Shown piece after piece: positions 1-4,592 of a stretch of DNA of 8,866 nucleotides (within the stretch, counting starts at the first letter, position 1; each line of letters opens with the position of its first letter). A program made the position numbers and the translations under genes. The notes beneath the pieces were generated by a model. It was not told where the DNA came from, did no database searches, and was given only the letters and a program-made list of their open reading frames with translations. Source of the DNA: JAQGMJ01 sp036271855 (GTDB lineage: Bacteria; Pseudomonadota; Gammaproteobacteria; Burkholderiales; JAEUOS01); NCBI GenBank assembly GCA_036271855.1, contig DATAZV010000415.1, forward strand, positions 1 through 8,866, given 5' to 3'.

Positions 1-27
1 CGGTTCGAAACGCAGGCAGTGCACCAG

Positions 28-54
28 CCCTTCGACAGGCTCAGGGCGAACGGG
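28..54. repeat. Short dispersed-type intergenic repeat
   Basis: A 27-base element begins CCCTTCGACAGGC and ends GGGCGAACGGG. It is imperfectly palindromic: GCCCT at 27-31 pairs with AGGGC at 43-47, and alternatively TTCG at 31-34 with CGAA at 47-50. From memory, this word and its complement recur in the intergenic DNA of many environmental proteobacteria, and spurious translations read as FDRLRANG-like peptides. I know of no agreed name or function. Here it lies about 30 bases beyond the dps stop codon, so it could end up in the 3' end of that transcript. Only one copy is visible in the window, so its repeat status rests on recall. Confidence 0.6.
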
Positions 55-84
55 GAGGCGGGCGAGGCTGGGGAAGGCCGCGCC

Positions 85-714
85 TTAACCCCCCGCAGCC
101 GACAGCGACGTATTGACGAGGTGCTCCGACAGGAACCACGCCTGCAGCTCGTTGGTGCGCAGCACGTTGCTGACAAGGATGTCGTTGCTGCCCAGGTCGC
201 CCATGTCGTCGGTCTTTTTCGCGTTGGAGCGCGCTTCGAGGATGATCATCTCGTGGGCTTCGAGCAGGCGCGAGAGCTGCATCGGCGCGGCTTCGCGGCC
301 CTTCGGCGGGCGCGGGATCATGGTGGTTTCGGCGATGTCGGCGGCCATCGCGAGCGAGAGGCCGCCGAGCACCTGGATGCGCTCGGCCAGCAGGTCGACC
401 AGCAGGACTTGCTCTTCGTAGTGCTTGTCGTAGAGCAGGTGCAGCTGGTTGAAAGTGGGGCCGGAAACCTGCCAGTGGTGCTTTTTGTACAGGTCGCGCA
501 GGGTCATGGTGTCGGCCAGGGTCTGGTTCAGCAACTCGACGCTGGCGGCGCAGACCTTGGCGGAAAGCGCGTTGGGCAGCTTGATCAGGTGGCCGAAGGC
601 CTGGATTTCATGCCCCTTCAGGTGCAGCTTGGGGCTGGCGATGGAGCCGGTGTCGGCGGCGGCGGCGGGGGTCTTGCGGGCAGTGCTCTTGGAGGCTTTG
701 GTCTTTTTGGCCAT
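85..714 (-). CDS. dps: Dps-family ferritin-like DNA-binding protein (DNA starvation/stationary phase protection)
   Basis: This 209-residue protein belongs to the Dps branch of the ferritin-like superfamily. Family members form cytoplasmic 12-subunit shells that oxidise Fe(II), usually with hydrogen peroxide, store iron and often coat DNA. The ferroxidase residues are all present with the spacing of E. coli Dps: His80, His92, Asp96, Asp107 and Glu111, in the segment HHWQVSGPTF...LYDKHYEE...DLLAERI. Residues 1-30 form a Lys/Ala-rich tail (Lys at 3, 4, 6, 9 and 14). The first ferroxidase His is about 29 residues further from the N-terminus than in E. coli. The tail resembles the DNA-binding tails of other Dps proteins, so DNA binding is inferred. 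The start is supported by AGGAG seven bases upstream. The gene is separated from the upstream ABC unit by a terminator and so is probably transcribed alone. The family call is firm; the degree of DNA binding is not. Confidence 0.95.
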   Translation of the reverse strand: MAKKTKASKSTARKTPAAAADTGSIASPKLHLKGHEIQAFGHLIKLPNALSAKVCAASVELLNQTLADTMTLRDLYKKHHWQVSGPTFNQLHLLYDKHYEEQVLLVDLLAERIQVLGGLSLAMAADIAETTMIPRPPKGREAAPMQLSRLLEAHEMIILEARSNAKKTDDMGDLGSNDILVSNVLRTNELQAWFLSEHLVNTSLSAAGG

Positions 715-803
715 GGTGTTACTCCTGTGGTGGGCGCCCGGGCGCCGGGCCGGCGGGCGTGCAACACGCCGTTGTCGATATCGAAGCAGCTATAAAAGCG
801 CTT

Positions 804-824
804 CATTGTGGGGGGCGCATTGTG
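804..824. promoter_or_regulatory. Direct repeat upstream of dps
   Basis: CATTGTG occurs at 804-810 and again at 818-824, a 14-base period, about 90 bases upstream of the dps start. It lies where a promoter or regulator site for dps would be expected. I do not recognise the motif as an OxyR, Fur or other named operator, and no convincing sigma-70 -35/-10 pair is visible beside it. It could be chance. Confidence 0.25.
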
Positions 825-868
825 ACGGGTCTGTAGGCGGAGGCTTACGTTACGCCCTTTGTTTGCAT

Positions 869-892
869 AAAAAAAGCCCCCGGCCGGGGGCT
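869..892 (-). terminator. Rho-independent terminator of the ABC-transporter unit
   Basis: AGCCCCC GGCC GGGGGCT (875-892) is a perfect GC-rich inverted repeat. Read on the minus strand it is followed by an uninterrupted run of seven U residues (A run at 869-875 on the plus strand). It begins about 70 bases after the stop codon of the ABC ATPase and ends transcription before the dps promoter region. The opposite strand has no T run, so it works in the minus direction. Confidence 0.9.
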
Positions 893-962
893 TGTGGGGG
901 TGCTGCTTATCGTGCGCTTATCGTGCTTTGGCGCGCTCGTTCCGGCCTCAGGTGGGTTCGCC

Positions 963-2273
963 TCAAGTGGGTTCGGTACTGGCGTCTTCCGCCATGCGGA
1001 TCACCCCGGTGTTGAAGTCGTATTCGAAGACATTGCCATAGCGCCCCCATTCGATCGCCACCCGCAGGGCGCGCTCGGCGTCTTCCTCGTTGAGGGTGTA
1101 GCGCAACAGGCGCAGGAACAGGCCGCGCGGCAGGTCGCCGGAGGGGTCCTGCTCCAGGCCCTGGCGGATGTAGGCCACCAGCGGCACATGCTCGACCACC
1201 TGGCGGCCGAACAGGGCCTGGCGTTCCGGGTTGCTGGCGCGCACGTATTGCTCGCCGGTCGGGGTGATCAGCATGTCGCCGTGGTCCAGCTGCACGAAGT
1301 CGAGCAGGGTCAGGGCATTGGAGACGGTGAGGAATTCCTCGTCGATCAGTTCGGTCTCCGCGGCCAGCTTGGGCAGGTCGGCGCGGCCGGAGAAGGGCGG
1401 CTCGGCCAGGCTTTCGAGCACGCCTTCCATGCGCGTGATGTCGGCTTCGGGCAGGCGGTCGCCCAGTTTCACCTTGATTTCCTTTTGCGTCATGCGCCCC
1501 GGGCGGCCGCCGCCGGCGGTCATCAGGCCATACACCTGGTCGATCAGGCTGCGCACCTCGGGGCTTTCGGCCGAGCGCGGGCGCGGCAGGGCGATCGGCA
1601 ACTCGGCGCGGATATGCCCGGGGTCGCTGCCGAGGATCAGGATGCGGTCGGCCATGGTCACGGCTTCTTCAATATTGTGCGACACCACCAAAATCGCCTT
1701 GGTCGGGATCTTGCCGCCCTGCCAAAGGTCGAGGATGTCTTCGCGCAGGCGCTCGCCGGTGAGCACGTCGAGCGCCGAAAAGGCCTCGTCCATCAGCAGC
1801 ACCTCGGGTTCCAGCACCAGGGCGCGGGCGATGCCCACGCGCTGGCGCATGCCGCCGGAAAGCTCGCGCGGCAGCGCGCCCTCGAAGCCGGAGAGGCCGA
1901 TCATCTCGATGGCGGCGCCGGCGCGGCGCTCGCGCTCGGCCATCGGCACGCCCTGCGCCTCCAGCCCCAGCTCGACGTTTTTTTGGACGGTGAGCCAGGG
2001 AAACAGGGCGAACGACTGGAACACCATGGCGACGCCGCGCGCCGGCCCGAACAGCGGCATGCCGCGCAACAGCACCTGGCCGCCGTCCGGCGGGATCAGC
2101 CCGGCGATCACCCGCAGCATGGTCGATTTGCCGCAGCCCGACTGCCCCAGCAGCGCGACGATCTCGCCTTCGCTCAAGGTGAAATCCACCCCGTGCAACA
2201 CCGCGCGCTCGCCGCCGCTGGCGGCGTGGAACGACTTGCCGACGGACTTCAGTTCAACGATGGGGGTGCTCAT
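963..2273 (-). CDS. ABC transporter ATPase with C-terminal AAA-associated domain (nitrate/sulfonate/taurine type)
   Basis: This 436-residue protein is the cytoplasmic energy-coupling subunit of an importer-type ABC transporter. Residues 1-250 are a complete nucleotide-binding domain: Walker A GQSGCGKST (43-51), Q-loop Gln86, signature LSGGM (138-142), Walker B LLMDE (159-163) and switch His199. It is closest in style to SsuB/TauB/NrtD ATPases. Residues about 265-428 are an extra domain that matches my knowledge of the AAA-associated C-terminal domain (PF09821), often found on ATPases next to double-domain permeases; its role is unknown. The reading frame is open for 25 codons further upstream, to 2348, but that segment falls in an intergenic hairpin. 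The ATG at 2273 has GAGGAA six bases upstream and begins the conserved MSTPIVELKSVGKSF segment, so it is preferred. The gene follows the permease after a 161-base structured spacer. Substrate is unknown. Confidence 0.93.
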   Translation of the reverse strand: MSTPIVELKSVGKSFHAASGGERAVLHGVDFTLSEGEIVALLGQSGCGKSTMLRVIAGLIPPDGGQVLLRGMPLFGPARGVAMVFQSFALFPWLTVQKNVELGLEAQGVPMAERERRAGAAIEMIGLSGFEGALPRELSGGMRQRVGIARALVLEPEVLLMDEAFSALDVLTGERLREDILDLWQGGKIPTKAILVVSHNIEEAVTMADRILILGSDPGHIRAELPIALPRPRSAESPEVRSLIDQVYGLMTAGGGRPGRMTQKEIKVKLGDRLPEADITRMEGVLESLAEPPFSGRADLPKLAAETELIDEEFLTVSNALTLLDFVQLDHGDMLITPTGEQYVRASNPERQALFGRQVVEHVPLVAYIRQGLEQDPSGDLPRGLFLRLLRYTLNEEDAERALRVAIEWGRYGNVFEYDFNTGVIRMAEDASTEPT

Positions 2274-2279
2274 GATCCG

Positions 2280-2285
2280 TTCCTC
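2280..2285 (-). promoter_or_regulatory. Ribosome binding site of the ABC ATPase
   Basis: GAGGAA on the minus strand lies six bases before the ATG at 2273. It decides between this start and the in-frame upstream ATG at 2348, which sits inside the hairpin at 2338-2371. Confidence 0.7.
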
Positions 2286-2337
2286 ATTCTTTGCCACGCA
2301 ATGGCGCAGTTGACCTGCTTTTTCGTTGCTTTTACTT

Positions 2338-2371
2338 CTTGAAATCATCTGGCTTTGCCAGTGATTTCAAG
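2338..2371 (-). repeat. 15-bp hairpin in the permease-ATPase spacer
   Basis: CTTGAAATCA (2338-2347) pairs with TGATTTCAAG (2362-2371), and inside it CTGGC (2349-2353) pairs with GCCAG (2357-2361) around a TTT loop. One T at 2348 is bulged. In the transcript this hairpin lies between the 48-bp palindrome and the ATPase start, about 65 bases before the ATG. No U run follows directly, so it looks more like an RNA stability or processing structure than a terminator. That role is inferred. Confidence 0.75.
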
Positions 2372-2382
2372 CCGTTCAAAAT

Positions 2383-2430
2383 CAGGCAAAAGCGGAGCTT
2401 TCTTTTAAAAGAAAGCTCCGCTTTTGCCTG
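2383..2430. repeat. Perfect 48-bp palindrome with nested hairpins
   Basis: Two 24-base arms, 2383-2406 and 2407-2430, are exact reverse complements with no spacer, centred on TTTT|AAAA. Each arm also holds its own small inverted repeat: AAAGC-GGA-GCTTT at 2389-2401 and AAAGC-TCC-GCTTT at 2412-2424. The element starts four bases after the permease stop codon. The RNA could fold as one 24-bp hairpin or as two small stem-loops, and the DNA could extrude as a cruciform. On the minus strand it is followed by ATTTT, a weak terminator-like tail. Likely roles are partial termination or 3'-end protection of the permease message, lowering or uncoupling ATPase expression. The structure is certain; the function is inferred. 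Confidence 0.9.
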
Positions 2431-2434
2431 TCCC

Positions 2435-4165
2435 TCAGAAGTGCAAACCGCTTTCCGCCATGCGATACAGCCGCCGCCAGACGAAATGGTTCAGTCCCAT
2501 GACGAAGATGCACATCACGCCGATCCCCAGGGCGATGCGCGGAAAGTCGCCGATGGCCGTCATCTCGGCGATGTAGCTGCCGATGCCGTGGGCCTTGAGC
2601 GTGGTGTGGCCCCAGGTGACGTACTCGGCGACGATGCTGGCGTTCCACGAACCTCCCGTCGCCGTGATTGCGCCTGTCACGAAGCTGGGAAAGATCGCCG
2701 GCAGCAAATAGCGCCGCCACTTCAGCCAGCCGGTGAGGCCGAAGTTTTGCGCGGCGTAGCGCAGCTCGGTGGGGATGGTGGAGGCGCCGGCAATCACGTT
2801 GAACAACAGGTACCACTGGGTGCCGAGGATCATCAAGGGCGAGAGCCAGATGTCGACATTGAGCCTGAATTGCACGATACCCAGCACCGCCACCGGGAAC
2901 ATCAGGTTGGCGGGAAAGGCGGCGAGAAACTGCGCCACCGCCTGGGTGCGCGAGGCCAGGCGCGGGTTCATGCCGATCCACACGCCGACCGGGATCCACA
3001 CCAGCGCGGCGAGGAAGATCAGCACCAGCACCCGCGCCAGGGTGAAGCTGCCGAGCATGACCACGTGGCCGACCTCGGCCCAGCCGACTTCGGTGTGGAT
3101 GAAGTTGAGCAGGGTCCAGAGCGCATAGATCACGGCGGCGGCGATCAGCGCGTCCCACACCCGTTCCGGGGTGCGCGAGGCGGCGTGGGGTTGCGCGCGC
3201 ACCGAGGTGCCGTCGTAGCGCACGCGCCAGAAGGAAAACGAGCGCTCCAGCAGGTCGGCCGCGCCCTGCACCAGTTGCTGGGTGCGCTCGGTGCGCCGCA
3301 GCCAGTTGAGCAGCCAGGAGGTCTGCGCGGTGTCGCCGGCGGAGTCCTCGAAGCGGAACTTGTCGGCCCAGGCCAGCAGGGGCCGGAAGAACAACTGGTC
3401 GTAGAGCAGGATGCCGAAGAGCATCGCGCCGATCGCATAGCCGATGGCGTGCAGGTCGCGCTGCTCGATCGCCAGCGCGATGTAAGAGCCGATGCCGGGC
3501 AGCTTGATGTTCTGGTTCGACACCGAAATGGCTTCCGAGGCGACGACGAAAAACCAGCCGCCGGACATCGACATCATCATGTTCCACAGCAGGCCGGGGA
3601 TGGCGAAGGGCAGTTCAAGACGCCAGAAGCGCTGCCAGCCGGAGAGCTGGAATACGGCGGCGGCCTCGGTGAGTTCCTCGGGTACGGTACGAAAGCCCTG
3701 ATAGGCGGAGAAGGCCATGTTCCAGGCTTGCGAAGTGAAGATGGCGAAAATCGCCGCGCACTCCACGCCGAGCAAATTGCCGGGAAACAGCGCGATAAAG
3801 GCGGTGACGGTGATCGACAAAAAGCCGAGGATGGGGATGGACTGCAGGATGTCCAGCAGCGGCACCAGCACCTTTTCGGCGACCCGGTATTTCACCGCGA
3901 CGGCGGCGAACACGCAACTGAACACGATGGAGGCGCCCAGCGCGATGAACATGCGCAGGGTGGTGCGCAGCAGGTAGTAGGGCAGGTAGGCCGGCTCCAG
4001 GGACAGCGGCAGGGTCTCGCCCAATTGGTAGGGCGTGCCCATCTGCCGCGCGGCATAGGCCAGCAGCACCAGCGCCGCCAGCACCAGCGGCAGCAAGGCC
4101 CAGTCCCAGCGGTTGCCGCCGGCGTCGACCACCTGCCTGGGAAAGAACTGCCTGTAGTTGGCCAT
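2435..4165 (-). CDS. ABC transporter permease with two fused transmembrane domains
   Basis: This 576-residue inner-membrane protein carries both importer permease domains (BPD_transp_1 type) in one chain. Half one runs about 20-265 and half two about 335-570, joined by a hydrophilic linker of about 70 residues. Hydrophobic segments suggest about ten to twelve membrane spans, for example 21-39, 65-92, 187-210, 238-262, 336-355, 371-398, 440-462, 487-510 and 543-565. Each half has an EAA coupling loop: EAAAVFQLSGWQRF followed by LPFAIPG in half one (168-191), and AAQNFGLTGWLKWRRYLLP in half two (471-489). The pair should form the whole transmembrane pore and dock the downstream ATPase, as in SsuC/TauC/NrtB-like systems. 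No substrate-binding protein gene lies nearby, so the substrate cannot be named. The ATG at 4165 has no clear Shine-Dalgarno; GGGAC lies about eight bases upstream at best. Confidence 0.92.
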   Translation of the reverse strand: MANYRQFFPRQVVDAGGNRWDWALLPLVLAALVLLAYAARQMGTPYQLGETLPLSLEPAYLPYYLLRTTLRMFIALGASIVFSCVFAAVAVKYRVAEKVLVPLLDILQSIPILGFLSITVTAFIALFPGNLLGVECAAIFAIFTSQAWNMAFSAYQGFRTVPEELTEAAAVFQLSGWQRFWRLELPFAIPGLLWNMMMSMSGGWFFVVASEAISVSNQNIKLPGIGSYIALAIEQRDLHAIGYAIGAMLFGILLYDQLFFRPLLAWADKFRFEDSAGDTAQTSWLLNWLRRTERTQQLVQGAADLLERSFSFWRVRYDGTSVRAQPHAASRTPERVWDALIAAAVIYALWTLLNFIHTEVGWAEVGHVVMLGSFTLARVLVLIFLAALVWIPVGVWIGMNPRLASRTQAVAQFLAAFPANLMFPVAVLGIVQFRLNVDIWLSPLMILGTQWYLLFNVIAGASTIPTELRYAAQNFGLTGWLKWRRYLLPAIFPSFVTGAITATGGSWNASIVAEYVTWGHTTLKAHGIGSYIAEMTAIGDFPRIALGIGVMCIFVMGLNHFVWRRLYRMAESGLHF

Positions 4166-4378
4166 GCTTTCAAGTCCCGCAAAGTCCAGCCTCGGGGACG
4201 GGCGCCCGCTTCAAGCGTCGCCCGTGGTTCCTTGCTTGCCTCCGGCAGGCGTGCGGGGCGCAGGTGCATGCGCCGATCGCATTCAATGCCATGGACCGCT
4301 TCGGCCGTGATGCCCGCCCGTGACAGGTGAGAATGAAAGCCTGCTTGCGGGCGCTGTTGCCCGGGCGCCCGGCTTGAT

Positions 4379-4409
4379 CTGCCGCTTCCCGCGTCCCAGC
4401 GGGCGGCAG
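4379..4409 (-). repeat. Composite stem-loop in the ABC leader
   Basis: CTGCCG (4379-4384) pairs with CGGCAG (4404-4409), and CCCGC (4388-4392) pairs with GCGGG (4399-4403) around a six-base loop. A three-base bulge (CTT) sits on one side. This makes 11 GC-rich pairs in the predicted leader RNA. Role unknown. Confidence 0.5.
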
Positions 4410-4450
4410 CAGGGGAAACCTGTGCTTCAGCGCCTGAGAAACTAAACCCG

Positions 4451-4470
4451 GCCGGTCAATTCAGACCGGC
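4451..4470. repeat. 7-bp inverted repeat in the ABC leader
   Basis: GCCGGTC and GACCGGC are exact inverted repeats around the six-base spacer AATTCA. It could be a hairpin in the leader RNA or a dimeric regulator's operator downstream of the candidate promoter at 4528-4557. I do not recognise the motif. Confidence 0.5.
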
Positions 4471-4527
4471 AACTGTCACCACTCGAAGCTGAACCCATGG
4501 AAATCCCGCCATCAACAAAACGGCGCG

Positions 4528-4557
4528 AGTCTAGTTTCCTTGGCGCCGCGCTGTAAA
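4528..4557 (-). promoter_or_regulatory. Candidate sigma-70 promoter for the ABC unit
   Basis: On the minus strand TTTACA (4552-4557) is followed after 18 bases by TAGACT (4528-4533). This gives one mismatch to the -35 consensus and two to the -10. Transcription would begin near 4521, leaving a leader of about 355 bases before the permease. It is the best pair I could find in the gap, but it is a weak match in GC-rich DNA. Confidence 0.35.
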
Positions 4558-4592
4558 GTAAAAGTGTGTGATTTTTTGCGGCGGCGGGCCGG

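Larger units (their letters stand above)
4166..4592 (-). other. Gene-free leader and intergenic region upstream of the ABC permease
   Basis: This 427-base region holds no convincing gene on either strand. It must contain the 3' end of the DUF349 transcript and the promoter and leader of the ABC unit. Hairpins are dense: 4198-4225 (ACGGGCG/CGCCCGT), 4234-4250 (GCTTGCC-TCC-GGCAGGC with one G-T pair), the 12-bp palindrome CCGGGCGCCCGG at 4361-4372, a composite stem at 4379-4409 and a 7-bp stem at 4451-4470. I compared it by eye with TPP, cobalamin, SAM, glycine, guanidine and Mn riboswitch consensus features and found no match. No U-tailed terminator for the DUF349 gene is evident. Confidence 0.6.

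Noticed and set aside
894..2342. A 482-codon open frame on the plus strand opposite the ABC ATPase
   Set aside because: The translation is His/Gln/Ala-rich without domain motifs, whereas the minus frame has all ABC ATPase motifs. The frame also starts in the terminator region.
2383..2430. The 48-bp palindrome as a miniature transposable element
   Set aside because: There is no flanking target-site duplication and no internal sequence between the arms, so nothing points to transposition.
3061..3068. CCACGTGG as a second parS-like site
   Set aside because: Only the central CACGTG is shared; the flanking bases do not match the parS palindrome and the site lies within the permease coding sequence.
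2291..4330. A 679-codon open frame on the plus strand opposite the permease
   Set aside because: It is rich in His, Asp, Gln and Gly, typical of the complement of membrane-protein codons, and runs across the intergenic palindrome. The minus frame shows two permease domains with EAA loops.
4371..4500. Possible riboswitch (TPP-like CTGAGA or glycine-like CTCAGG words) in the ABC leader
   Set aside because: The short words occur without the other conserved blocks of those aptamers at the right spacing on either strand.
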